DNA of 64,000 bases from Bacillus weihaiensis (GCF_001889165.1 NZ_CP016020.1:3198501-3262500), one strand, 5' to 3'; shown: positions 20,394 to 29,229, counted from the stretch's first letter. Notes: generated by a model from the sequence alone, not told the origin. Made by a program: numbers and translations.

Positions 20394-21665
20394 TTATTCC
20401 TCATCAAACTGCTTCTCCCCATACTCTTCTAAATAATGAATTCGCTCAAGCATCGTTGGATGGGAATACCTAAAGATCTTCACTAAGAGCGGTGGGTTCA
20501 CTTGACTTAACCCTGTTTTTGCAAGCTCTTGAAAAGAATGAATTGCCGCTTCATGATCGTTCGTCATCTCAATTGCATACATATCAGCTGATTTTTCCTG
20601 GTATCTTGACACCGTATTTGTTATAGGACTTGACGCAAATGTTAAAACACCAAGTAAAAGCAAAAATAAAGGAAACATTGTCAGCTCTTTCATTGAGTTA
20701 ATTTTAAGCAAAGGACCAAAACGTTGAATGAGTTTTTCCATAAGCAAATGAATGAATAATAAACCAAATAGGCTTAGAAGGAGATATCCTGCTATACCAA
20801 CATAAATATGCTTCATAACATAATGTCCCATTTCATGCGCCATGATAAAAAGTATTTCTTCATCCTCTAATTTATTTAACGTCGTGTCCCAAAGGACAAT
20901 TCTAGAGTTTGAGCCAATTCCTGTTACATAGGCATTCAAAGCATTTGTTTTCTCTGACATATTTACTTCATACACATGCTCTGCCGGTATATCTGCCCTG
21001 TCAGCTATTTCAAGTATTTTAGTCTCTAATTCCTTGTTTTTTAACGGATAAAAATCGTTATAGAGAGGATCAATGACGACTGGTTGTACAAACATGAGAA
21101 ACATTGAAAAAGGGATTGATAACAACCAAGCATAGAGCCACCATCTTTTTTCAAATTTACGAATAAGTGATAGGACAACAAAAACAATTAACGCCATTAA
21201 AAAATAATTCACCCAAAAATCAATAAGTTGATCTTTTATCCATGCATGAAAGGATTGAGTAGTAATGTGATAGGTCTTAGAAATTTGGTACCCAATCCAC
21301 TCCACCGGCAAACTAAGTAGTGTGATAAAAAGCGAAAGCCAAAAGAAAAAGATAGCAGATTGGAAAAACGACCTCTTTGACGTAGCTTGTGACCATTCCT
21401 GCATCTTACGTGATAAACCTGTAAGTAGAAAAACAAATAAGAGGAACCATTCAAATGGTACCGTGACAAAGTACAAGAAATTTTTCAAAGTGGAATATTC
21501 TTGTGAGAGGAGTTGCTCTCTTCCTGTCATAAACGTTGCAGGATCAGCTGCTGTCCCCTCATATGGCGCAGGTACTCCCGAACCAGAAAAAATAAACAAA
21601 TACCAATAAACAACAAGTCCGTACAAGAAATACACTGCTATGGATGTCGTTAACCATTTTCTCAT
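20394..21665 (-). CDS. yhfN: Ste24/M48-family membrane metalloprotease (YhfN)
   Basis: A membrane zinc protease of the CAAX prenyl protease 1/M48 type, 423 residues from the ATG eight bases behind GAGGGGG; the longer frame from 21710 has no ribosome site. About seven hydrophobic segments are visible. The zinc motif HEMGHYVMKH is near residue 273, and the third ligand is probably in EKSADMYAIE near 360. Bacteria lack prenylated CAAX proteins, so it more likely handles misfolded membrane proteins or peptides. It matches B. subtilis YhfN in this neighbourhood. Confidence 0.87.
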   Translation of the reverse strand: MRKWLTTSIAVYFLYGLVVYWYLFIFSGSGVPAPYEGTAADPATFMTGREQLLSQEYSTLKNFLYFVTVPFEWFLLFVFLLTGLSRKMQEWSQATSKRSFFQSAIFFFWLSLFITLLSLPVEWIGYQISKTYHITTQSFHAWIKDQLIDFWVNYFLMALIVFVVLSLIRKFEKRWWLYAWLLSIPFSMFLMFVQPVVIDPLYNDFYPLKNKELETKILEIADRADIPAEHVYEVNMSEKTNALNAYVTGIGSNSRIVLWDTTLNKLEDEEILFIMAHEMGHYVMKHIYVGIAGYLLLSLFGLLFIHLLMEKLIQRFGPLLKINSMKELTMFPLFLLLLGVLTFASSPITNTVSRYQEKSADMYAIEMTNDHEAAIHSFQELAKTGLSQVNPPLLVKIFRYSHPTMLERIHYLEEYGEKQFDEE

Positions 21666-21780
21666 TTTTGTTGCCCCCTCGAACAAGCTCTTTTTATAGT
21701 TTAATCTCACTTCTTTTTCTTTAGAACTTATTAAAGATTAAAGGGGAATTTTCCGGAAGTGAAACCGTCCTTTTTCTGTG

Positions 21781-22086
21781 TTAAAAGAACATGCTATACA
21801 ACACAAGTGTACCGATTGAGCCCATCACAACGATGATCACGTTAGCTCCAGTAAAAGCAATTAATATTGCAGCAACGGCTCCAACTACTCCAAAAAATAC
21901 ATCCTCACTAATTAAAAAGACCCCAGGTACAATTAATGCGCCCAATGTTGCATAAGGAACATTCTTAAGTACATTTTGGACAAAAATTGGCAATTTTAAC
22001 TGACTTAATGCAACAAGAGGAATCATTCTCGGAATATATGTAACGATTCCCATTCCAATGATCATAAGTAGGATCGTATTATCCAT
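21781..22086 (-). CDS. azlD: AzlD branched-chain amino-acid exporter small subunit
   Basis: A 101-residue membrane protein with four hydrophobic segments, typical of AzlD/YgaH, the small partner of AzlC. It contains TYIPRMIPLVAL near the N-terminus, a family hallmark. Its start overlaps the azlC stop by eight bases, so the two are translationally coupled and probably form one complex that exports branched-chain amino acids or analogues. Confidence 0.9.
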   Translation of the reverse strand: MDNTILLMIIGMGIVTYIPRMIPLVALSQLKLPIFVQNVLKNVPYATLGALIVPGVFLISEDVFFGVVGAVAAILIAFTGANVIIVVMGSIGTLVLYSMFF

Positions 22087-22810
22087 TATGGATCACCTCT
22101 TTTTGATCATACTTTGCATAAAATAACTCGACTAAGCAAGCTGCCAAAAGTGTTGATAGCACAATTGCCCACCCAGTTGAAATGATTCCAGAAGCAAAGC
22201 ATAATGAATTTAAGATCGCTGCCACACCTGCTAAATAGAGCACTTTCCTTTGCTTTTTTAGCGATGGGATAAGCAAGCCAATAAACATCGCATACAAAGC
22301 AATTCCCATACTTTCTTGAACAGTTGTGGGTAAGCTAGCACCAATAACAAAGCCAATTCCCGAGTTAACAACCCAGCTTGCATAGGAAATCAACATTAAT
22401 CCAAAAAGGTAGCTTGCATTCACTGACCCTTCCTTAGTTGAAGCAACAGTGAACGTTTCGTCCGTTAAACCAAACGAATAGAGAGCTTTCTTCCAAAGAG
22501 AATCCTCTTCTACCTTCTCACTTAGTGACGCAGACATTAAAAAATGTCGAATGTTTACTATGAATGTAGTAAAAATGATTTCAATAGCACCTGTTCCAAC
22601 AGCTAAAAGACTTAAAGATATATATTGTGCTGCTCCAGCAAACACGAGAAGACTCATCATAACCGTTTCTGTTAGGGACAAGCCTGTTGATTTAGATAAA
22701 AGCCCAAATGTTAAGGCCACAGGCAAATACCCAATCGCAATGCTCACACCACCTTGGATGCCTTGCATAAAATGAGATTGCTTTTTTACGAATGTTGTAG
22801 ACGTTGACAT
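22079..22810 (-). CDS. azlC: AzlC branched-chain amino-acid exporter large subunit
   Basis: A 243-residue polytopic membrane protein of the AzlC/YgaZ family. Characteristic stretches are GYLPVALTFGLLS near residue 28, FAGAAQYISL near 57, and NIRHFLMSASL near 86. It pairs with AzlD to export branched-chain amino acids; in B. subtilis overexpression gives 4-azaleucine resistance. It starts at ATG behind AAGGAGG. The XRE-cupin regulator gene is upstream in the same orientation, separated by the 21-bp repeat array, and is the likely regulator. Confidence 0.91.
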   Translation of the reverse strand: MSTSTTFVKKQSHFMQGIQGGVSIAIGYLPVALTFGLLSKSTGLSLTETVMMSLLVFAGAAQYISLSLLAVGTGAIEIIFTTFIVNIRHFLMSASLSEKVEEDSLWKKALYSFGLTDETFTVASTKEGSVNASYLFGLMLISYASWVVNSGIGFVIGASLPTTVQESMGIALYAMFIGLLIPSLKKQRKVLYLAGVAAILNSLCFASGIISTGWAIVLSTLLAACLVELFYAKYDQKEVIHNG

Positions 22811-22876
22811 GTTTGTACCTCCTTAAGTGGCATTAATTTCGGGTTATCCTTATACTTCGGCCTAGACGCATACGTG

Positions 22877-22995
22877 TATTTTCGATTCTAACTAGTTTAT
22901 TTTCGATTTATGTCCATTTATTTTCGAATTTGACCAATTTATTTTCGAATTTCGCCTGTTTATTTTCGATTTTCATCATTATATTCACTTTTCGA
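22877..22995. repeat. 21-bp tandem repeat array 1 (TATTTTCGA units)
   Basis: Five consecutive units of exactly 21 bases begin TATTTTCGA at 22877, 22898, 22919, 22940 and 22961, then a decayed sixth. The first 9-10 bases are conserved (TATTTTCGAW) and the remaining 11-12 vary. The reverse complement has the same CGAAAATA core as array 2 at 34840-34944. It lies between the end of the XRE-cupin gene and the start of azlC. Confidence 0.88.
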
Positions 22996-23018
22996 CAAAA
23001 ACAAACACATTCTTCACT

Positions 23019-23570
23019 TCACGCATAATGTAAAAGTAAATAGCAGCTCGCCTTTTCTCCTGTATGATTAGAATAAGTATGAGTATGATTAGCCTCGAAC
23101 CTCATTGAGTCCCCTTTCTTCAACTTGTATTCAACGTCTTGAATACCAACTGTCATTTCACCATCACACACAAGTACATACTCCTCAACCATTCCATGAT
23201 GACGATCTGAGGTGTGAACACATTCCGGCAAGATTTCCATATAATACACCTCAAAATTTTTTGAGGAATCAAACGGAAAATAAGGATATACTTGAAGTAG
23301 TTCTTCATTTTCAGTAACAGCTGTTTTTTCTGATAACCGCACAACTGACACAGTTGGTTCTTTTTCTTCCACAAGAGATGAAAAGGACACTTGTAGGCCA
23401 TTGGCTATTTTCCACAGTGTGTTAACAGTTGGACTAGATTCACCTTTTTCAATTTGAGAAAGCATCCCTTTACTAACACCCGTTAATTGTGCAAGCTGGT
23501 CATAGCTATACCCTCTCAGCTTACGAATATTTTTCAAATTCTCTGCAATTTGTACTTGAATTGTACTCAT
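23019..23570 (-). CDS. XRE-family regulator with cupin domain
   Basis: A 183-residue regulator. The N-terminal HTH (about residues 5-60) includes YDQLAQLTGVSKGMLSQIEK; the C-terminal half is a cupin barrel (about 110-180) with HHGMVEEYVLVCDGEM, likely the effector-binding domain. Such proteins often control the neighbouring transporter or catabolic gene; azlCD downstream is the obvious candidate. The start is the ATG five bases behind GGGAG. A promoter with a palindrome over its -10 precedes it, hinting at autoregulation. Confidence 0.86.
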   Translation of the reverse strand: MSTIQVQIAENLKNIRKLRGYSYDQLAQLTGVSKGMLSQIEKGESSPTVNTLWKIANGLQVSFSSLVEEKEPTVSVVRLSEKTAVTENEELLQVYPYFPFDSSKNFEVYYMEILPECVHTSDRHHGMVEEYVLVCDGEMTVGIQDVEYKLKKGDSMRFEANHTHTYSNHTGEKASCYLLLHYA

Positions 23571-23593
23571 AAAAACTCCCATCTTTTGCCTTT

Positions 23594-23631
23594 GTATAAA
23601 ATAGTATACATTTGCATGTTATAACAAACAA
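23594..23631 (-). promoter_or_regulatory. promoter and operator-like palindrome of the XRE-cupin gene
   Basis: On the minus strand TTGTTT (23626-23631) and TATACT (23603-23608) are 17 bases apart. The palindrome GTATA-N6-TATAC (23594-23609) covers the -10, a common place for an autorepressor site. Confidence 0.55.
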
Positions 23632-23785
23632 GATTTTTTCATATTCTTATAGAATTTATACTTCCGGATCAAAGTCCCTAAAGGAAAACAGAGAAATATA
23701 GAGCGAAGTCTTTCCTTCATGGTCGCAACAAGACTGACTAGTTGGTATGTTCCTCTAAACGAATTAGCAGGTAAAGGAGACTCTA

Positions 23786-25003
23786 ATGATGCAATCACTC
23801 TTACTTAAGAATGGAACCATATATTCTGAACAAAAAAAGATCAATAATGGATATGTTCAAATAGAAAATAACAAAATAACCGGAATTGGTGAAACAGCTT
23901 TTTCAGCATATTCTTTAACGAAAACAATTGAACTTCCTTGGAACTATCACGTGATTCCGGGTATGATGGATCTTCATATTCATGGAGCAAATGGTGCAGA
24001 TACTATGGATGGGACGAAGGAAGCATTAGATACCCTTTCTCAGATTCTACCGAAAGAAGGTGTAACGAGTTATTTAGCGACAACCATGACGGAGAATACG
24101 GCATCTATTGAAAATGCGCTAACTAATATAAATCAATATATGGAAGTCTACCAAGAGGAAGGTCAGGCTGAACTTCTAGGTGTTCATTTAGAAGGACCTT
24201 TTATCCATAAAAATAAGGCAGGGGCTCAACCGATTCAGTACGTTCAAGACCCAAGTATATCTCTATTCAAATCTTGGGAAAAGAGATCAAATCATCATAT
24301 TAAGCTGGTTACTTTGGCACCGGAGCTCCCACAGGGTCTTGAGCTCATTAAATATCTTACATCAAAAAATATCATTTCATCTGTAGCACATTCTGAAGCA
24401 ACCTATGAGCAAACAGTAACTGCGATACATCACGGGTTATCACATATCACCCATTTGTTTAATCAAATGCCTGGCATTCATCATCGTGAGCCTGGCGTTG
24501 TGGGAGCTGCTTTTTTACACGATGAGGTGATGGTTGAAATGATTGCTGATGGGATTCATGTCCAACCAGAAATCGTGAAGCTTGCATATAATCAAATAAC
24601 ACGAGATCGTTTAATATTAATCTCTGATGCCATGCGTGCAAAGTGGCTAAAAGATGGGATATATGAGTTAGGTGGTCAACTAATTACAGTAAAAAACGGG
24701 AAAGCTTTACTATCAGAGGATACTCTTGCTGGCAGTGTACTTAAAATGATTGATGCTTTTAAAAATATCCAACACTTTACTGGGTGTTCAATCGAAGCTG
24801 CCATTCAAATGACATCAGAAAACCCTGCAAAACAACTAAACTTATTTCACAAAAAAGGCAGTCTTTCAGTTGGTAAGGATGCGGACATCGTCATTCTTGA
24901 TGAGAATTTAGATGTTTATATGACAATCTGCAACGGTAAAATAGCTTATAAAAGGTCTCCCGAAAACGATAGGGAACAATCCATCCGGGATAACACGGGC
25001 TAA
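23786..25003 (+). CDS. nagA: N-acetylglucosamine-6-phosphate deacetylase
   Basis: NagA removes acetate from N-acetylglucosamine 6-phosphate, yielding glucosamine 6-phosphate for NagB. Amidohydrolase motifs are present: MDLHIHGANG near residue 61, LEGPF near 135, VAHSEATYEQ and HLFNQMPG with metal-binding histidines, and ISDAM near 279. Length (405) fits. It starts six bases behind AAAGGAG. nagB follows 17 bases later. Unlike B. subtilis nagAB-nagR, no GntR regulator follows, and no GlcNAc PTS gene was seen in the window. Confidence 0.94.
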   Translation: MMQSLLLKNGTIYSEQKKINNGYVQIENNKITGIGETAFSAYSLTKTIELPWNYHVIPGMMDLHIHGANGADTMDGTKEALDTLSQILPKEGVTSYLATTMTENTASIENALTNINQYMEVYQEEGQAELLGVHLEGPFIHKNKAGAQPIQYVQDPSISLFKSWEKRSNHHIKLVTLAPELPQGLELIKYLTSKNIISSVAHSEATYEQTVTAIHHGLSHITHLFNQMPGIHHREPGVVGAAFLHDEVMVEMIADGIHVQPEIVKLAYNQITRDRLILISDAMRAKWLKDGIYELGGQLITVKNGKALLSEDTLAGSVLKMIDAFKNIQHFTGCSIEAAIQMTSENPAKQLNLFHKKGSLSVGKDADIVILDENLDVYMTICNGKIAYKRSPENDREQSIRDNTG

Positions 25004-25020
25004 GGAGAGTGAGATCAGAA

Positions 25021-25764
25021 ATGCAGATTATTGAAGTAAAAGATTATGAGGAAATGAGTCTAAAAGCCGCACAATACATCCTAAATAAAGTAAAAAACAA
25101 AAACAAAATGGTTTTAGGATTAGCGACAGGCAGCACACCACAGGGTCTATACTCCCATTTAGCTTGGGATCATCAAAAGAACAACACATCCTACACAAAT
25201 GTGACAAGCTTTAACCTTGATGAATATATTGGAATTCCCCCTTCGGATCCAACTAGCTACTTTTACTACATGTATGAAAGGTTTTTTTCACACATCGATC
25301 GTGTAAACGAAAATGCTCATATCCCTAATGGTTTAGCATCAGATCTTGATGAAGAATGCAAACGATATGAACACCTTATACAAGTAGCTGGCGGCATTGA
25401 TTTGCAAGTATTGGGAATTGGGAGGAATGGACATATTGGATTTAACGAGCCTGGAACTTCATTTGAATCACCAACACATGTAGTTGAACTAACAAATTCT
25501 ACTCGACAAGCAAATGCTAGATATTTTGATACCATTGAAAAGGTTCCCACTCACGCAATTACAATGGGGATCAAAACGATTCTAAAGAGCAGGGAAATTT
25601 TACTTTTAGCTTCTGGTGAATCAAAGCAGAATGCGCTCGTACACCTAATTACAGGTGAGATTACTGAGCAATTTCCTGCCTCTGCTTTAAAACATCATTC
25701 AAACACAACAGTTATCGCTGATGAAGTTGCCTTGCATGGTGTGAAGCAGCTTCATCCTAGATAA
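25021..25764 (+). CDS. nagB: glucosamine-6-phosphate deaminase
   Basis: NagB converts glucosamine 6-phosphate to fructose 6-phosphate and ammonia, feeding amino-sugar carbon into glycolysis. Typical stretches are VLGLATGSTPQGLY near residue 35, FNLDEYIGI near 63 and GIGRNGHIGFNEPG near 126, which hold the substrate and catalytic Asp/His. The start at ATG 25021 is chosen because the family begins MKI/MQII-like; an in-frame GTG at 25009 abuts the AAGGAGA ribosome site. Length 247. Confidence 0.94.
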   Translation: MQIIEVKDYEEMSLKAAQYILNKVKNKNKMVLGLATGSTPQGLYSHLAWDHQKNNTSYTNVTSFNLDEYIGIPPSDPTSYFYYMYERFFSHIDRVNENAHIPNGLASDLDEECKRYEHLIQVAGGIDLQVLGIGRNGHIGFNEPGTSFESPTHVVELTNSTRQANARYFDTIEKVPTHAITMGIKTILKSREILLLASGESKQNALVHLITGEITEQFPASALKHHSNTTVIADEVALHGVKQLHPR

Positions 25765-25952
25765 TCCTGTATTCGGAAACTTTTTTATGAGATCTGTAGC
25801 ATCTATTCTTATTAGACTCCAATAAAAATGACCATTAGGAACAAACTTTCAAGAAAAAAACTGTGCTAGTAAAGATTTTTTTCGTACGAAAGTGTCGAAT
25901 ATAGTTGAAAATGGCAAGCAAACAGCTCTAGATAAAAAGCCTTTCACAGACT

Positions 25953-25998
25953 AAAAAAGCATGGCACCCACTACTACATTGAAGGTGACATGCTTTTT
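25953..25998. terminator. bidirectional terminator between nagB and ABC operon
   Basis: AAAAAGCATG and CACC pair with GGTG and CATGCTTTTT (one-base bulges) around a 14-base loop, with A/T runs at both ends. It lies between convergent units. Confidence 0.85.
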
Positions 25999-26013
25999 AT
26001 TAGAGTCTAGTCG

Positions 26014-26808
26014 TTAAATCAACAACGCTTTATCTGACAAAGAACTATCAGATTTAATTTTAGAGAATTCATCTAGCAAGGAGGAAACGGTAAGTCCTTT
26101 CTTCACGTTACCTTCTGCTTCGAATACAATATTCCCTTTATCCATCATGATCAGTCTGTTACCAAGATCAACTGCCTGCTGCATGTTATGAGTAATCATT
26201 AAAGTTGTTAGTTGACTCTTCTCCACAAGCTTCTTTGTTAAATTCGTAATTAGCTCAGCACGTGATGGGTCAAGTGCTGCTGTATGCTCATCTAAAAGCA
26301 GGATATCTGGCTTTGTGAATGTAGCCATTAATAATGATAGGGCTTGACGCTCTCCCCCTGAAAGTAAACCTACTTTAGCAGATAGCCGATTTTCTAATCC
26401 AAGACCAAGCATTTCAAGCTGCTCTTTGAAATAAACACGTCGTGATGAGGTGACACCAGGCTTTAGCGATCGTTTATTTACCCTTGAATAAGCAATCGCT
26501 AAGTTCTCCTCTATAGACAGAGTAGGAGCTGTCCCTGCCATCGGATCCTGGAATACACGACCGATATAACGTGAACGTTTATATTCTGGAACATCGACCA
26601 TTTGCTTTTCTTTAATCAGAACATCTCCTATATCTGGAGTGATTCTTCCAGCAATAACGTTAAGTAAAGTCGATTTTCCAGCTCCGTTACTCCCAATAAC
26701 CGTGACAAAATCTCCTTCTGCTAGCGAAAGATTTAACGAATTCAAAGCGATTTTTTCATCCACAGACCCTTCGTTAAACACCTTATATATTTGCTTTAGC
26801 TGTAGCAT
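26014..26808 (-). CDS. TrpXYZ-type ABC transporter, ATP-binding protein
   Basis: A 264-residue ABC ATPase. Walker A GSNGAGKST is near residue 38, signature LSGGERQAL near 148, Walker B ILLLDEHTAALDP near 170 and the switch histidine in MITHNM near 204. The DEHTAALDP form (His after Glu) is common in this transporter group (COG1101). Its start overlaps the permease stop by 26 bases. The whole set matches the binding protein-permease-ATPase arrangement of streptococcal TrpXYZ, but the substrate here is unproven. Confidence 0.87.
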   Translation of the reverse strand: MLQLKQIYKVFNEGSVDEKIALNSLNLSLAEGDFVTVIGSNGAGKSTLLNVIAGRITPDIGDVLIKEKQMVDVPEYKRSRYIGRVFQDPMAGTAPTLSIEENLAIAYSRVNKRSLKPGVTSSRRVYFKEQLEMLGLGLENRLSAKVGLLSGGERQALSLLMATFTKPDILLLDEHTAALDPSRAELITNLTKKLVEKSQLTTLMITHNMQQAVDLGNRLIMMDKGNIVFEAEGNVKKGLTVSSLLDEFSKIKSDSSLSDKALLI

Positions 26809-27778
26809 TGCCTACACCTCTCTTTCTGCGTAAGCTTTTCTTTCGCTTATCCTTTTGCTTATCAATCACCTGTGGAATGACTAGGGCACCGATAACAATA
26901 CAAGCCGTTATTAGCTTCATATCACCTGTTTCAAAGAAGTTCACTCGTAATGCCATTGCGACAATCATGCGATAAATAATAGCCCCGATAATTACCGCAA
27001 TAGTTGCTTTGACGATTGTCTTTGTTCCAACTAGCGCTTCCCCAATAATGACAGATGCTAAGCCGATGATAATCATACCAATTCCCATCCCAACATCGCT
27101 AAAGCCATTGTATTGGGCAATAAATGCTCCTGCAAAGGCAACAAGTGCATTTGAAAGACCTAATCCGACGATTTTAAGCATATCCGTGTTGGCTGAAAAG
27201 CTTGTAATCATATTTTGATTATCTCCTACAGCTCTAATCGCAAGTCCAACCTCTGTTTTTAAGAAGTAGTCTAAAAGATATTTAATAACCAAGATTAACA
27301 AAATCATTATCACAACAATTGACCATGTCTTCGGAATAAATTCACCTAGACCAACGGAAGTAAATAGATTACTAATTGCTTGATCAATGCCAAGCTTATT
27401 CCATCCAGCTAGTAGATGTGTAAAAACCGTTTCCTCCTGTAGAAGAGGAACATTTGATTTTCCCATAATTCTTAAATTAATCGAATATAAGGCAATCATC
27501 ATTAGAATTCCAGAGAGAAGGGGGTTAATATTCCCCTTCGTATGAAGTACTCCCGTAATACAGCCAGCTAAGAATCCTACGAGCAATGCGATGAATGTGG
27601 CTAAAAATGGATTCACACCATTTACAATTAAGATGGCACTAACCGCTGCTCCAGTCACAAAGCTACCGTCAACTGTTAGATCTGGGAAGTCTAATATTCG
27701 AAATGATAGGTATACACCTAGAGCCATAATCGCATAAATTAATCCAGACTCTACCGAACCAAATAGGGCTGTAAACAT
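26783..27778 (-). CDS. TrpXYZ-type ABC transporter, permease
   Basis: A 331-residue membrane permease of the branched-chain amino-acid/COG4120 type, with about eight to nine hydrophobic segments. FRILDFPDLTVDGSFVTGAA near residue 27 is typical of the family, and the basic C-terminus (QKDKRKKSLRRKRG) is cytoplasmic. It follows the lipoprotein gene by 12 bases and overlaps the ATPase gene. Confidence 0.86.
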   Translation of the reverse strand: MFTALFGSVESGLIYAIMALGVYLSFRILDFPDLTVDGSFVTGAAVSAILIVNGVNPFLATFIALLVGFLAGCITGVLHTKGNINPLLSGILMMIALYSINLRIMGKSNVPLLQEETVFTHLLAGWNKLGIDQAISNLFTSVGLGEFIPKTWSIVVIMILLILVIKYLLDYFLKTEVGLAIRAVGDNQNMITSFSANTDMLKIVGLGLSNALVAFAGAFIAQYNGFSDVGMGIGMIIIGLASVIIGEALVGTKTIVKATIAVIIGAIIYRMIVAMALRVNFFETGDMKLITACIVIGALVIPQVIDKQKDKRKKSLRRKRGVGNATAKANI

Positions 27779-27790
27779 TTTATATCACCT

Positions 27791-28801
27791 TTATTCTAAG
27801 ATTTCTGCTTCTTCTTTCCACTCATCTTTGATTTCAATTCCCATGTCCTCAGCTGCTTTTGCGTTAATTTGAAGCTTTAGCTTTTGTGGATATTGAACAG
27901 GTACCTCACTTGCTTTCTTTTCACCAGTTAAAATACTGACTGCCATTTCACCTGCTTCATAGCCAATATCGTAGTAATCAAATCCGTATGCTGCAAAGCC
28001 ACCGCGCGCAACAGAATCCAATTCACCAACAAATAACGGAATATCCTCATCAGCTGCTACACCGATCACACTCTCTAAAGCTGATACTACTGTATTATCT
28101 GTAATGACATATAATGAATCCACTTTACCGATTAATGATTCTGTTGCTTGCTTAACTTCAGCAGAGGTTGAGACAGATGCTTCTACTACTTCAAGATCTG
28201 TACCTTCCATTGCATTCTTCACTAAATTAATTTGAGCTACTGAGTTTTGTTCTCCAGAATTATAGATCATTCCAACTTTGTTACCTTCGATATTCTCATC
28301 AATAAATTTCACTGTATTTGGAATGGCATCAGGATGTGTATCTGTAGTTCCTGTAATATTTGCCCCCGGTTCTTCAAAGCTGTTTACTAGGCCACCACCA
28401 ATAGGATCTGTTACAGAAGTGAAAATAATTGGGATTTCATCAGTTGCATTTAATGCACTTTGTGCACTAGGAGTGGAGTTTGCAAAAATAAGATCTACAT
28501 TGTCCCCAACAAAATTAGTTGCGATTGTTTGACTATTATTTTGATCTCCTTGAGCAATTTGAACATCATACTCTACTTCCAGACCCTTTTCTTTAAGTGC
28601 TGCTTGGAACCCTTCTAAAGCCGCATCTAGAGATGGATGCTCAACAATTTGGTTTACACCTATTTTAAATGTTTTTCCCTCAGAGCCTGAGCTACCTTCA
28701 CTCTCTGTTCCCTCTGATGTTGTTTCACTTGATCCACAGCCTGCTAATGCTAGGAAACTAGCTAAAACAAAGCTACTACCAATTTTCCATCCTTTTTTCA
28801 T
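27791..28801 (-). CDS. TrpX-type ABC transporter substrate-binding lipoprotein
   Basis: A 336-residue lipoprotein of the ABC_sub_bind family (COG2984). The signal peptide ends in LALAGC (Cys22), followed by a Ser/Glu/Gly-rich linker (24-43), then the two-lobed domain beginning KTFKIGVNQIVEHPSLD. In streptococci the homologous TrpX feeds tryptophan import, usually under a T-box; no T-box was recognised here. A promoter with an inverted repeat precedes the gene, suggesting repressor control. Confidence 0.85.
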   Translation of the reverse strand: MKKGWKIGSSFVLASFLALAGCGSSETTSEGTESEGSSGSEGKTFKIGVNQIVEHPSLDAALEGFQAALKEKGLEVEYDVQIAQGDQNNSQTIATNFVGDNVDLIFANSTPSAQSALNATDEIPIIFTSVTDPIGGGLVNSFEEPGANITGTTDTHPDAIPNTVKFIDENIEGNKVGMIYNSGEQNSVAQINLVKNAMEGTDLEVVEASVSTSAEVKQATESLIGKVDSLYVITDNTVVSALESVIGVAADEDIPLFVGELDSVARGGFAAYGFDYYDIGYEAGEMAVSILTGEKKASEVPVQYPQKLKLQINAKAAEDMGIEIKDEWKEEAEILE

Positions 28802-28861
28802 GGTAACTCCCCCTTGTATACTTTTTCATCACTTTTACGCTTTTATGCTTTTATTGATTAA

Positions 28862-28904
28862 ATTATACAGAAAAAAAGAAATACTTCAATATATTTTGAA
28901 TATT
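28862..28904 (-). promoter_or_regulatory. promoter and inverted repeat upstream of the TrpX-like gene
   Basis: On the minus strand TTGAAG (28884-28889) and TATAAT (28862-28867) are 16 bases apart. An inverted repeat, AATA-C-TTCAA with TTGAA-TATT around a six-base spacer (28880-28904), overlaps the -35, as a repressor site would. Confidence 0.55.
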
Positions 28905-29102
28905 TTTATAATAACCTTTCTAGGTAGTTGATCTCTTTGCTATATGTAGTTGTAAAGCTTGACTCTCATTAGAAACCAAGGAAAAATGTAGGCAGACTGG
29001 TTCCCTTTAGAATGATAACCTCAAGAAGCTAGTCTCTAAAAAGCTCGATGTCAAAGCGAAAAGCTCCAATCGATACATAGCATAGTTTCCTAAGCAAACA
29101 AG
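28905..29102. other. gap without recognised gene
   Basis: AT-rich sequence between the TrpX-like promoter and repeat copy B. No frame with a ribosome site or recognisable product was found. Confidence 0.4.
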
Positions 29103-29229
29103 AAAAAAAGCTGGTACAAAATAAAGAGCCAGGCACCCTCCGACCCCATCTATTATGTCCACTTGATAAATCATGCGTACATATAGTTGTTACGTTAAGG
29201 TGCCAGGCACTTTTTGTCCCAGCCTCTTC
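29103..29229 (-). repeat. dispersed palindromic repeat, long form (copy B)
   Basis: The two ends pair: GCTGGTACAAAAT with a TTTTTGTCCCAGC arm, each followed inward by a CCAGGCAC or GTGCCAGGCAC block. The middle of about 70 bases resembles copy D at 55759-55883 in order and sequence (TCTATT, GCGTA, ACATAGTTGT-like). It lies just after the lcfB stop. Confidence 0.85.

Noticed and set aside
22877-22995. CRISPR array
   Set aside because: Units are 21 bases with a 9-base core directly abutting; there are no repeat-spacer units of CRISPR size, and no cas genes in the window.
28802-29102. T-box leader before the TrpX-like gene
   Set aside because: No conserved T-box sequence of the GGGTGG type was found, and the promoter lies too close to the gene for a full leader.
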